Source of the DNA: Streptomyces sp. NBC_00236
GTDB lineage: Bacteria > Actinomycetota > Actinomycetes > Streptomycetales > Streptomycetaceae
Length of the DNA: 64,000 nucleotides
Reading direction: 5' to 3'
Assembly: GCF_036195045.1 (NCBI RefSeq)
Contig: NZ_CP108100.1
Span: 2,604,001-2,668,000, forward strand
The notes beneath the pieces were generated by a model. The model made no database searches, had not been told where the DNA came from, and saw only the letters and a list, made by a program, of their open reading frames with translations. Position numbers and translations under genes: made by a program. Positions 1 through 9,113 of the stretch are shown piece after piece; within the stretch, counting starts at the first letter, position 1, and each line of letters begins with the position of its first letter.

Positions 1-1
1 T

Positions 2-1387
2 GCCTGGAAGCAGATCCAGAAGCAGGGCGCCCCGGCGCACGAGTACACGGTCAAGGCACCGGTCGACACCGCGATCGACTTCGCGCTGAAGACCCCGGGC
101 TTCGGCACCGGCCTGTACGACCGCGAGGGCGGGCTGCAGACCGGCCAGAAGAAGTCCTACGACGTCACGGTCACCCGCACCACGGGCCCGGACAAGGACG
201 TCAGGCACAAGCTGTCCTGGAAGTACAACGACGGCACCTTCAAGCTGACCGGCCCGAGCACCGTCTCGCTGCCGCTCGGCAAGCCGGTGACGGTCAAGGT
301 CCAGGCGAAGCCGGGCAGCGCGGGCGTGCACAGCGCGATCCTGCAGGTCGACGACGCGAAGACCTCGGGCGTGGACCAGCAGATCCTCGCCACGGTCGTC
401 GTCTCCAAGGAGCTCGTGAAGCCGGGTTACGCGTTCACGGCGTCCGGCTCGGTGCAGCGCAACGGCACCACGTCGTACTTCGTGACCGTGCCGGAGGGCT
501 CCAAGACCCTTGAGGTCGCCATGAGCGCCCTGCGCTCGGGCAGCCAGACCCGCTTCATCTCCATCCACCCGTACGGGGTCGCGGTGGAGGACAGCGGAAC
601 GCCGTTCTGCTACCCGAACTACGAGAACCCGGCCAACACCTGCCGCCCCGACGTGCGCTCGTACGCCGACCCGCAGGCCGGTGTCTGGGAGATCGAGGTC
701 GAGGCCCGGCGTACGTCGCCGCTGCTGGACAACCCGTACAAGCTGGATGTCTCGCTGCTCGGCGCGACCTTCGACCCGGCGGTGCAGACCATCGCCGAGG
801 CGAAGATCGGCACCCCGGCCTCGGTGGACTGGACGGTCACCAACAACGCCGGTGACCTCGCGGGCAAGCTCAAGGGCGGCTCGCTGGGCTCGGCCGACGT
901 CGAGCGTCCCTCGATGTCCACGGGTGACGAGTACGTCAAGGAGGTGACCATCGGTGCGGGCGTCGAGAAGCTGGACGTCGCCATCGGCGGTACCTCGGAC
1001 GCCAACGCCGACCTTGACCTGTACGTCTACAAGGGCGCGACCGAGATGGGTGCCTCCACCACGGCCGGTTCCGAGGAGTCCGTCAGTCTGGTGAAGCCCG
1101 CCGCGGGCACGTACACGGTCGTCATCCAGGGCTACGACGTCCCGGCCGGCACGACCGAGTACGACTACCGCGACGTGTACTACTCGCCGTCGCTCGGCAC
1201 GATCAACGTCGACGAGTCGAAGGCCGTCGACCTGGCCTCCGGCGCGTCCGCCCAGGTCGGGGCCGAGGTCGCGGTCGCCGGGGCGGCCCCCGAGGGCCGG
1301 CAGTTCTTCGGCGAGGTCCAGCTGGTGAACTCCCGCGGCACCGCCGCGGGCACCGGCAGCGTCGTGATCGAGAAGGTCACGCCGTAA
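2..1387 (+). CDS. C-terminal part of a secreted S8-family serine peptidase (5' end outside window)
   Basis: The frame is already open at base 2 and gives 461 residues to the TAA stop, so the start and the protease domain lie outside the window. What is visible is a run of beta-rich accessory domains. Around residue 333 the motif DANADLDLYVYKG is typical of pre-peptidase C-terminal (PPC) domains, which follow secreted subtilisin-like proteases of Streptomyces. No catalytic triad can be seen here, so the family call rests on this tail architecture and on recall of similar actinobacterial proteins. The protein probably acts outside the cell. A strong terminator follows directly. Confidence 0.7.
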   Translation, partial: AWKQIQKQGAPAHEYTVKAPVDTAIDFALKTPGFGTGLYDREGGLQTGQKKSYDVTVTRTTGPDKDVRHKLSWKYNDGTFKLTGPSTVSLPLGKPVTVKVQAKPGSAGVHSAILQVDDAKTSGVDQQILATVVVSKELVKPGYAFTASGSVQRNGTTSYFVTVPEGSKTLEVAMSALRSGSQTRFISIHPYGVAVEDSGTPFCYPNYENPANTCRPDVRSYADPQAGVWEIEVEARRTSPLLDNPYKLDVSLLGATFDPAVQTIAEAKIGTPASVDWTVTNNAGDLAGKLKGGSLGSADVERPSMSTGDEYVKEVTIGAGVEKLDVAIGGTSDANADLDLYVYKGATEMGASTTAGSEESVSLVKPAAGTYTVVIQGYDVPAGTTEYDYRDVYYSPSLGTINVDESKAVDLASGASAQVGAEVAVAGAAPEGRQFFGEVQLVNSRGTAAGTGSVVIEKVTP

Positions 1388-1409
1388 CCGCATCGCGGTG
1401 ACCATGTGA

Positions 1410-2594
<1,185 letters not shown>

Positions 2595-2603
2595 CGCCGG
2601 GGC

Positions 2604-2628
2604 GGTCCGGGGGCTCCGCCCCCGGACC
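2604..2628. terminator. Bidirectional terminator between asd and the DUF1203 gene
   Basis: A perfect 11-bp stem (2604-2614 with 2618-2628) with a TCC loop sits 10 bases after the asd stop and 9 bases from the convergent DUF1203 gene, so it can serve both. Confidence 0.75.
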
Positions 2629-2636
2629 CCCGCTCC

Positions 2637-3176
2637 TCAATCGCCGGAGGGGCTGAAGGCACCGGAGGGGCTTGAGACCGGCCGCCGCACCTCGAAGTGC
2701 CAGCAGCCGTACTCGACCGCCCTGACGTGCACCAGCGCCACCTCCGGATCGGCGAAGGCCTCCGCGATGGCCTCGTCGTACCCCCGCGCCTCGTCCGCCG
2801 GGATCTCCATCAGCCGGCCGCCCACGATCTCGCCGTCCGCGTTGTAGCGCCGGACCGTGCGCAGCGCGCCCGCCCGGGAGAACGGATAGCCGGGCCGGTC
2901 CGCCGCCGGCCCCTCGCACTCCTCGGCGTGGATGAAGACCGGGCCCTGCTCGTCGTACGCCCCGGGGCGGGCCCAGGTGGCCGCCGCCCAGCGCCGCAGC
3001 GGCGCGTACGACACGAGGGCGATCCTCTCCCCCGCCTCGTTGCCCCGCAGACAGCAGCGCAGCGGGTCGCCCGCGTCCGTGGCGGTGTACGGGACGCAGG
3101 GGCGTCCCGCGTCGTCGGTGTCCCGGAGTTCCTTCAGCGCGGCCGGATCGATCGCGCGTGCCTCGTAACTGGTCAT
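2637..3176 (-). CDS. DUF1203 domain-containing protein
   Basis: This 179-residue protein matches, from recall, the DUF1203 family: a short soluble protein with an early RCCLRGNEAGERI segment, a central HAEECEG motif and a C-terminal VALVHVRAVEYGCWHFEV strand pattern. No enzymatic activity is established for the family. ATG at 3176 is preferred over the upstream start because MTSYEARAI is the usual N-terminus and the extra 23 residues look random. It is divergent from pepN across a 113-bp gap and convergent with asd. Confidence 0.8.
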   Translation of the reverse strand: MTSYEARAIDPAALKELRDTDDAGRPCVPYTATDAGDPLRCCLRGNEAGERIALVSYAPLRRWAAATWARPGAYDEQGPVFIHAEECEGPAADRPGYPFSRAGALRTVRRYNADGEIVGGRLMEIPADEARGYDEAIAEAFADPEVALVHVRAVEYGCWHFEVRRPVSSPSGAFSPSGD

Positions 3177-3289
3177 ATGACGAGAGTGGCCCGCCCCACC
3201 GGCGCGGTCCGGCGGAAAATGGACATCGCCCTGGGTACGGGTCACGTGGAAGGATGACCGGAAACATCACATATCAAGGAGATGACCGC

Positions 3290-5869
3290 GTGCCTGGCAC
3301 GAATCTGACCCGCGAAGAGGCACAGGAGCGGGCGCGCCTGCTGACCGTGGACGCGTACGAGATCGATCTCGACCTCTCCGGAGCGCAGGAGGGTGGCACC
3401 TACCGGTCCGTCACCACCGTGCGCTTCGACTCCGCCGAAGCCGGTGCGGAGACCTTCATCGACCTGGTCGCCCCGGCGGTCCACGAGGTCGAGCTGAACG
3501 GCAAGGCGCTGGACGTCGCGGCCGTGTTCCGCGATTCACGCATCACGCTGCCGCACCTGGTGGCGGGTTCCAACGAGCTGAAGGTCGTCGCCGACTGCTC
3601 GTACACCAACACGGGCGAGGGCCTGCACCGCTTCGTCGACCCGGTCGACGAGCAGGCCTACCTGTACACCCAGTTCGAGGTCCCGGACGCGCGCCGCGTC
3701 TTCGCGAGCTTCGAGCAGCCGGATCTGAAGGCGACCTTCCGGTTCACCGTGAAGGCCCCTTCCGGCTGGACCGTGATCTCCAACTCGCCGACGCCGGAGC
3801 CCAAGGACGACGTCTGGTCGTTCGAGCCGACGCCGCGCATCTCCACGTACATCACCGCCCTGATCGTGGGTCCGTACCACTCGGTGCACAGCAGTTACGA
3901 GAAGGACGGCCAGACCGTCCCGCTCGGCATCTACTGCCGGCCCTCGCTCGCCGAGTACCTCGACGCGGACGCGATCTTCGACGTGACGCGGCTGGGCTTC
4001 GACTGGTTCCAGGAGAAGTTCGACTACGCGTACCCCTTCGCCAAGTACGACCAGCTCTTCGTCCCGGAGTTCAACGCGGGCGCGATGGAGAACGCGGGCG
4101 CGGTCACCATCCGCGACCAGTACGTCTTCCGTTCCAAGGTGACGGACGCGGCGTACGAGACGCGGGCCGAGACGATCCTGCACGAGCTGGCCCACATGTG
4201 GTTCGGCGACCTCGTGACCATGGAGTGGTGGAACGACCTGTGGCTGAACGAGTCGTTCGCCACGTACACGTCGATCGCCTGCCTGGCGTACGCCGACGGT
4301 TCGCAGTGGCCGCACTCCTGGACCACGTTCGCCAACTCCATGAAGACGTGGGCGTACCGCCAGGACCAGCTGCCCTCGACGCACCCGATCATGGCGGACA
4401 TCCGTGACCTGGACGACGTCCTGGTCAACTTCGACGGCATCACGTACGCCAAGGGCGCCTCGGTCCTCAAGCAGCTGGTGGCGTACGTCGGCATGGACGC
4501 GTTCTTCAAGGGCGTCCAGGCGTACTTCAAGGCGCACGCGTTCGGCAACACGCGCCTGTCCGACCTGCTGGGCGCGCTGGAGGAGACCTCCGGGCGCGAC
4601 CTGAAGACCTGGTCGAAGGCGTGGCTGGAGACGGCCGGGATCAACATCCTGCGCCCGGAGATCGAGACGGACGCGGACGGTCACGTCGCCTCGTTCACCG
4701 TCCTCCAGGAGGCACCCGCGCTGCCCGCCGGCGCGAAGGGCGAGCCGACGCTGCGGCCGCACCGGATCGCGATCGGCTGCTACGACGTCGACGCCGCGTC
4801 CGGCAAGCTGGTCCGGACGGACCGGATCGAGCTGGACGTCGACGGCGAGCGCACCACCGTGCCGTTCCCGGCCGGCACGGCGCGCCCGGCCGTCATCCTC
4901 CTCAACGACGACGACCTCTCGTACGCGAAGGTCCGCCTCGACGAGGAGTCGCTGCGGGTCGTCACCGAGCACCTGGGCGACTTCACCGAGTCGCTGCCGC
5001 GCGCCCTGTGCTGGGCGTCGGCGTGGGACATGACGCGCGACGGCGAGCTGGCGACGCGCGACTACCTCTCGCTCGTCCTGTCCGGGGTGGGCAAGGAGTC
5101 GGACATCGGCGTCGTCCAGTCGCTGCACCGTCAGGTGAAGATGGCGCTGGACATGTACGCGGCGCCGGAGTGGCGCGAGGCCGGTCTGACCCAGTGGACC
5201 GAGGCGACGCTCGCGCACCTGCGCGCGGCGGAGCCGGGCAGCGACCACCAGCTGGCGTGGGCCCGCGCGTTCGCCGCCACGGCCCGCAACCCGCAGCAGC
5301 TCGATCTGCTGCAGGCGCTGCTCGACGGGACCGAGGCGATCGAGGGCCTGGCCGTCGACACCGAGCTGCGCTGGGCCTTCGTGGAGCGGCTGGCCGCCAC
5401 CGGGCTGCTCGACGACGAGGAGATCGACGCCGAGTACGCGCGTGACCGGACCGCGGCGGGCGAACGCCACGCTGCGGCCGCCCGTGCGGCGCGGCCCTCC
5501 CAGGAGGCGAAGGCGGAGGCGTGGGCCTCGGTCGTCGAGTCCGACAAGCTGCCGAACTCCCTCCAGGAGGCGGTCATCGGCGGGTTCGTCCAGACCGACC
5601 AGCGCGAACTGCTGGCCCCGTACACCGAGAAGTTCTTCGCCGCGGTGAAGGACGTCTGGGACTCGCGGAGCCACGAGATGGCGCAGCAGGTCGCCATCGG
5701 CCTCTACCCGGCGCTCCACGTCTCGCAGGAGACCCTGGACGCCACGGACGCCTGGCTGGCCTCGGCTGAGCCGGGTGCCGCGCTGCGCCGGCTGATGTCG
5801 GAGTCGCGGTCGGGTGTGGAGCGGGCGCTGAAGGCCCGGGCCGCGGACGCCGCGGCGGCCACCGCGTAG
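3290..5869 (+). CDS. pepN: Aminopeptidase N (M1 family)
   Basis: This zinc metallo-aminopeptidase removes N-terminal residues from peptides. The 859-residue length is normal for actinobacterial PepN. The exopeptidase motif GAMEN is at 264-268 and the zinc site HELAH is at 298-302, with the third ligand glutamate near 321 in NESFATY (HExxH-x18-E). The C-terminal half is the helical ERAP1-like domain. Start GTG 3290 is supported by AAGGAG at 3276-3281. No signal peptide is seen, so it is cytoplasmic. It appears monocistronic and ends at a strong hairpin. Confidence 0.95.
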   Translation: MPGTNLTREEAQERARLLTVDAYEIDLDLSGAQEGGTYRSVTTVRFDSAEAGAETFIDLVAPAVHEVELNGKALDVAAVFRDSRITLPHLVAGSNELKVVADCSYTNTGEGLHRFVDPVDEQAYLYTQFEVPDARRVFASFEQPDLKATFRFTVKAPSGWTVISNSPTPEPKDDVWSFEPTPRISTYITALIVGPYHSVHSSYEKDGQTVPLGIYCRPSLAEYLDADAIFDVTRLGFDWFQEKFDYAYPFAKYDQLFVPEFNAGAMENAGAVTIRDQYVFRSKVTDAAYETRAETILHELAHMWFGDLVTMEWWNDLWLNESFATYTSIACLAYADGSQWPHSWTTFANSMKTWAYRQDQLPSTHPIMADIRDLDDVLVNFDGITYAKGASVLKQLVAYVGMDAFFKGVQAYFKAHAFGNTRLSDLLGALEETSGRDLKTWSKAWLETAGINILRPEIETDADGHVASFTVLQEAPALPAGAKGEPTLRPHRIAIGCYDVDAASGKLVRTDRIELDVDGERTTVPFPAGTARPAVILLNDDDLSYAKVRLDEESLRVVTEHLGDFTESLPRALCWASAWDMTRDGELATRDYLSLVLSGVGKESDIGVVQSLHRQVKMALDMYAAPEWREAGLTQWTEATLAHLRAAEPGSDHQLAWARAFAATARNPQQLDLLQALLDGTEAIEGLAVDTELRWAFVERLAATGLLDDEEIDAEYARDRTAAGERHAAAARAARPSQEAKAEAWASVVESDKLPNSLQEAVIGGFVQTDQRELLAPYTEKFFAAVKDVWDSRSHEMAQQVAIGLYPALHVSQETLDATDAWLASAEPGAALRRLMSESRSGVERALKARAADAAAATA

Positions 5870-5880
5870 GCGCCGCACCA

Positions 5881-5929
5881 CCGCACACATGAGGGGCGCC
5901 TCCTTCGGGGGGCGCCCCTTCGCGTGCGG
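5881..5929. terminator. Nested terminator between pepN and the convergent hypothetical gene
   Basis: An outer 6-bp stem (5881-5886 with 5924-5929) encloses a 10-bp stem (5891-5900 with 5911-5920, one G-T pair). It lies between two converging genes. Confidence 0.7.
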
Positions 5930-5941
5930 GCCGTCACCGGA

Positions 5942-6403
5942 TCACTCCGGCTGCGGCGCCAGGACGAGCGGCTGGTGCTCGCCCGACCTGGCCTGTGCCA
6001 CGAGCTGTCCGGCCGGCGTCCCTGCGGGCGCTGTCAGCACGGCGGTGATGTCCGTTGCGCGAGCGTACGTACCGGGGTCGACCCGTGCGCTCACCCGCAG
6101 CAGCCGCACCGCCTCCGGATCGGCCGCCGACCGTTCGGGGAACCGGTCCGCGGCAACCTCGAGGCCCTTCAGCACGGTGGGGTGAGCGACGATGTCCACG
6201 GTCAGCAGTTCGCCGTCCAGCCGCCGCTCGGCCCAGCCGTCCGTCTGCACGAGGCAGAGGCAGCCGTCGCCTTCGTATCCGTACAGTCCGAGCCTCGCGA
6301 CCGCGTCCTCGTCCACGGCCCCTCCCTCGGCGACGATCACGACGAGCGTCACGCAGTCCGGATCGTCCGGGTCCAGTCCGGTGCACAGCACGGCCTCTGC
6401 CAT
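5942..6403 (-). CDS. Hypothetical protein, 153 aa
   Basis: I do not recognise the family. The product is acidic and soluble, with no signal peptide or membrane segment; it starts MAEAVLCTGLDPDDPD and contains a two-strand motif LYGYEGDGCLCLVQTDGWAE. ATG 6403 is selected because GGAG lies 7 bases upstream and the coding pattern stops there; a longer open frame to 6775 is arginine/proline-rich shadow. It follows alc on the same strand, but a hairpin at 6431-6461 separates them. Confidence 0.6.
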   Translation of the reverse strand: MAEAVLCTGLDPDDPDCVTLVVIVAEGGAVDEDAVARLGLYGYEGDGCLCLVQTDGWAERRLDGELLTVDIVAHPTVLKGLEVAADRFPERSAADPEAVRLLRVSARVDPGTYARATDITAVLTAPAGTPAGQLVAQARSGEHQPLVLAPQPE

Positions 6404-6430
6404 CTGCCATCTCCATGGGCGCGAAGTCGC

Positions 6431-6461
6431 GGAACCGGCCGTGGGCACAGTAGCCGGTTCC
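6431..6461 (-). terminator. Hairpin between alc and the downstream hypothetical gene
   Basis: A 9-bp perfect inverted repeat (6431-6439 with 6453-6461) lies 28 bases upstream of the hypothetical gene start. It probably ends alc transcription. Further GC-rich dyads lie between it and 6576. Confidence 0.45.
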
Positions 6462-6576
6462 CCGGGGCCCGCTTCCCCGGGCACCCCCTCGGCCGCCCGG
6501 GGCGTGGAAGCCCGCCCGGCGGGCAGGCGCGAGGAGCGCAGCCGTCCACCGGGCGGGAGTCGGAAGGGCCCGCCTG

Positions 6577-7716
6577 TTACGCGCCCGACTCCTCGTAGCG
6601 GCGCGCCAGTTCCGCCGCGCCGGACTCCGTCAGCGAGCCGTGCAGGCGCATCCTGGCCACTCCGCCGTCGGGGAAGGCGTCGAGGCGTACATGGGTGACG
6701 ACGGCCTGGGCGCGGAGCGGGAAGCGGTGCAGGGTGTCGGGCTGGAGCCTGGTGCGCGGGATGATCTCGAACCACTCGCCCGTCTCGCCGTTACGGCCCT
6801 GAAGGGCGATCCAGCCGGCCGCGTTGCCCTTGAGGTAGGCCGTGTCGATCTCGACCGCGCGGACGGCGCCCTGGGCGGGCAGCCGGAAGCGTACCCAGTC
6901 GTTGGTGTCGCGGACGCGGCGGCGGCGGTTCTCCCAGCCGTCGTCCATCTTGCGCGACGTGCCGGGCAGGATGATCTGGGTCGGCGAGGAGTAGAAGCGG
7001 TCCGAGGCGTCCTCGTAACTGCCGCCGTTCACCACCGAGATCAGGTCGAACGTGCCGAGCGTCGCGAGCCAGGACGGGTCGGGGAGCACGTCGCCGTGCA
7101 CCCGGAGGCGGGCGATGCCGCCGTCGGGGTGCTGGCACAGGCGCAGGTGCGTGTAGCGGCGGCCACCGGTGATCTCGAAGCCGTTGGCGGCGTGGCCGCG
7201 TACGGGGGTCGGCGGGACGATCTCCTCCCACTTCACGTCGTCGGCGAGGAGTTCGGCGGGGCCGGGCGAGCCGGCGACGGAGGTCGCCTGGACCGAGACG
7301 CGCTGCGGGTAGTTGCCGCGGAAGTGGGCGGTGTCGACGACGATGCCGCGGATGATGCCGGGGGCGCCGAGCCGGATGAGGGCCCAGTCGTGCTCGTCCG
7401 GGGCGGGGAACGGGTGGGCGGCGTCCGCGCCGCGTCGGCGGCGGGTCTCCCAGCCGTCCATGATCTTGCCCTTGTGGCCGAAGTGCTCGGGGTCGAAGAC
7501 GGCGCGCTCGCGGACCAGGAGGTTCTCGCGCTGGGCGAAGAACTCGTCGTTGGCGGCGATCACGCCCGCGCCGAGACGGCGGTCGGCCAGGTCGACGAGC
7601 TCGGTGAAGGGGAGGTCGTTGGTGCGGTAGTCGGCGTACGGGTCACCACCGCCGTACGGGGCCGCGTCGTTGGCGTGGGGGTCGTCGTGGTGGTTCTCAT
7701 TCTGTTCGAAGGTCAT
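6577..7716 (-). CDS. alc: Allantoicase
   Basis: Allantoicase hydrolyses allantoate to ureidoglycolate and urea in purine catabolism. The 379-residue protein is two tandem allantoicase repeats, each with a DxAHFRGN / DTAYLKGN type strand-turn (GIIRGIVVDTAHFRGN in the first half, AVEIDTAYLKGNAAG in the second) and matching DGWETRRRR / DGWENRRRR segments. This is the family's internal duplication. Its neighbour on the same strand is a LysR regulator; allantoinase is not adjacent, so the pathway genes are split. No clear Shine-Dalgarno precedes ATG 7716. Confidence 0.92.
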   Translation of the reverse strand: MTFEQNENHHDDPHANDAAPYGGGDPYADYRTNDLPFTELVDLADRRLGAGVIAANDEFFAQRENLLVRERAVFDPEHFGHKGKIMDGWETRRRRGADAAHPFPAPDEHDWALIRLGAPGIIRGIVVDTAHFRGNYPQRVSVQATSVAGSPGPAELLADDVKWEEIVPPTPVRGHAANGFEITGGRRYTHLRLCQHPDGGIARLRVHGDVLPDPSWLATLGTFDLISVVNGGSYEDASDRFYSSPTQIILPGTSRKMDDGWENRRRRVRDTNDWVRFRLPAQGAVRAVEIDTAYLKGNAAGWIALQGRNGETGEWFEIIPRTRLQPDTLHRFPLRAQAVVTHVRLDAFPDGGVARMRLHGSLTESGAAELARRYEESGA

Positions 7717-7753
7717 GCGTTCACTGTCGTACGACCCAAGCCATTAGGTCCAT

Positions 7754-7765
7754 CGAAAGTTTTCG
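7754..7765. promoter_or_regulatory. AT-richer dyad upstream of alc
   Basis: CGAAAGTTTTCG is a near-perfect inverted repeat in the 58-bp gap between the LysR gene and alc. This is one of the few AT-rich spots in the area and a plausible LysR-type site or alc promoter element. Regulator assignment is inference. Confidence 0.35.
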
Positions 7766-7774
7766 CATGAATCG

Positions 7775-8695
7775 TTAAGGGTGACTGAATGATTGCGCCG
7801 CCGCACGCAGCGCCGCGAGCACCCGCGCCACCGCCGGGCCCTGCTCGGCCCCCTGCCGGACCGCGGCCACCACATGGCGCCGGGGCCGGTCCGCTTCGAG
7901 GACCCGCATCACCACACCGTCCCGGCTCTGCCGCTCCGCCGACGCCATGCGGGGGATCAGCGCGATGCCCATGCCCGCCTCGACCATGGCGAGGATCGAG
8001 GTCCAGCCGGAGGCGCTGTGCGCCTGCTCCGGGACGAAGCCCGCGGCCTCGCACGCCGCCGTGGTGATCTCGGACCAGGGGCCCGAGCCGCCGAAGATCC
8101 ACGGCTCGGCGGACAGGTCCGCCAGCCGCAGCCCGGGTGCGTCCGCGAGCCGGTGGCCGGCCGGCAGCGCCACGTCCAGCGGGTCCGCGAGCAGCGGCAG
8201 CACGGCGAAGCGGGGGTCGCGCGCGGTCGGGGCGTGGGCGGCCAGGGAGAGCGCCAGGTCCGCCTCGCCCGCGACGAGGAGTTCGTAGGCCTGCGCCGCC
8301 TCGGCCTCCCGGACCCTTACGTCCGGCCCCGGCCGGTCCTCGTCACGCAGCGCCTGCACGGCCGGCACGACGAGGGCGGGGACGGCGGTGGCGAAGGCGG
8401 CGATCCGCACCTCGCCCGCCTCGCCGTGCAGATACCCGGTCAGTTCGGCGTCGGCGCGCTCCAGTTGGGCGAAGACCGCCTCGGCGTGGCGGAGTACGAG
8501 GTGGGCGGCGTCGGTCAGGCGCACGCGCCGGCCCTGCGCCTCCAGCAGGGGTACGCCGAGCTGCCTGGAGAGGTTGGAGAGCTGCTGGGAGACGGCCGAC
8601 GGGGTCATCAGCAGCGCATCGGCGGCCGCGGTGACGGTGCCACGGTCGCGCAGGGTGCGCAGGATCCGGAGCTTCTTGACGTCCCACTCGATCAT
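7775..8695 (-). CDS. LysR-family transcriptional regulator
   Basis: The 306-residue protein has the classic layout. The N-terminal winged helix-turn-helix lies at residues 1-60, with the recognition segment in TVTAAADALLMTPSAVSQQLSNL, followed by a linker helix. The C-terminal LysR substrate-binding domain spans about 90-300, with the conserved VEAGMGIALIPRM near the end. It lies directly upstream of alc on the same strand, so it may control alc or be co-transcribed with it. A perfect hairpin at 8759-8789 isolates it from the next upstream gene. Confidence 0.9.
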   Translation of the reverse strand: MIEWDVKKLRILRTLRDRGTVTAAADALLMTPSAVSQQLSNLSRQLGVPLLEAQGRRVRLTDAAHLVLRHAEAVFAQLERADAELTGYLHGEAGEVRIAAFATAVPALVVPAVQALRDEDRPGPDVRVREAEAAQAYELLVAGEADLALSLAAHAPTARDPRFAVLPLLADPLDVALPAGHRLADAPGLRLADLSAEPWIFGGSGPWSEITTAACEAAGFVPEQAHSASGWTSILAMVEAGMGIALIPRMASAERQSRDGVVMRVLEADRPRRHVVAAVRQGAEQGPAVARVLAALRAAAQSFSHP

Positions 8696-8758
8696 GGCCG
8701 CAACCTACCGGGGCGCGCGAGGCGCTGCCGGGTCCGCGTCCGGGTCCTGACATGCGAA

Positions 8759-8789
8759 TGCGCCGCCGGTACCTCGTACCGGCGGCGCA
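8759..8789 (-). terminator. Terminator after the small membrane-protein gene
   Basis: A perfect 14-bp stem (8759-8772 with 8776-8789) closed by a CTC loop lies between the 76-residue gene and the LysR gene, both on the minus strand. Confidence 0.8.
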
Positions 8790-8862
8790 GCCGAAAGGTG
8801 CGGGGATCTTTCGTTCGGATCAGGCAGACCCCGCGAGCCCAGCATGATCCGGACGAGAGGCC

Positions 8863-9093
8863 CTAGGCCTGCTTCTTGGACTTGTCGAGGACCATGACCA
8901 GGCCCGCGATGACCGCGAACAGGACGATGGGCGCCACGACGAACAGACCGATCGTGTCGATCACGCTCAGGCCCGGACCCGGGTCGTCGCCGTCGTCGCG
9001 GGTGAGCGCGAGCGCGGGGGACGACATCAGCAGCATCATCAGCGTCGTTCCGGCAGCGACGGCGCCGGCGCGCATAGCGTTCTTCTTGTCCAC
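8863..9093 (-). CDS. Small membrane protein, 76 aa
   Basis: The product has an N-terminal signal-like segment (residues 8-30, AGAVAAGTTLMMLLMSSPALA), a short acidic stretch RDDGDDPGPG, one strong transmembrane helix at about 43-68 and a basic tail KSKKQA. This suggests a single-pass or secreted-then-anchored envelope peptide, but the function is unknown. It starts with GTG 20 bp downstream of malQ and may be co-transcribed with it. No good ribosome-binding site is visible, so the start is uncertain. Confidence 0.65.
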   Translation of the reverse strand: MDKKNAMRAGAVAAGTTLMMLLMSSPALALTRDDGDDPGPGLSVIDTIGLFVVAPIVLFAVIAGLVMVLDKSKKQA

Positions 9094-9113
9094 GGTGCAA
9101 ACGTAGCGAACGC

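Noticed and set aside
3536..5890. Long minus-strand open frame across pepN (784 codons)
   Set aside because: It mirrors the M1 aminopeptidase codon pattern and is Arg/Val/Gly-rich without motifs; a GC-driven shadow.
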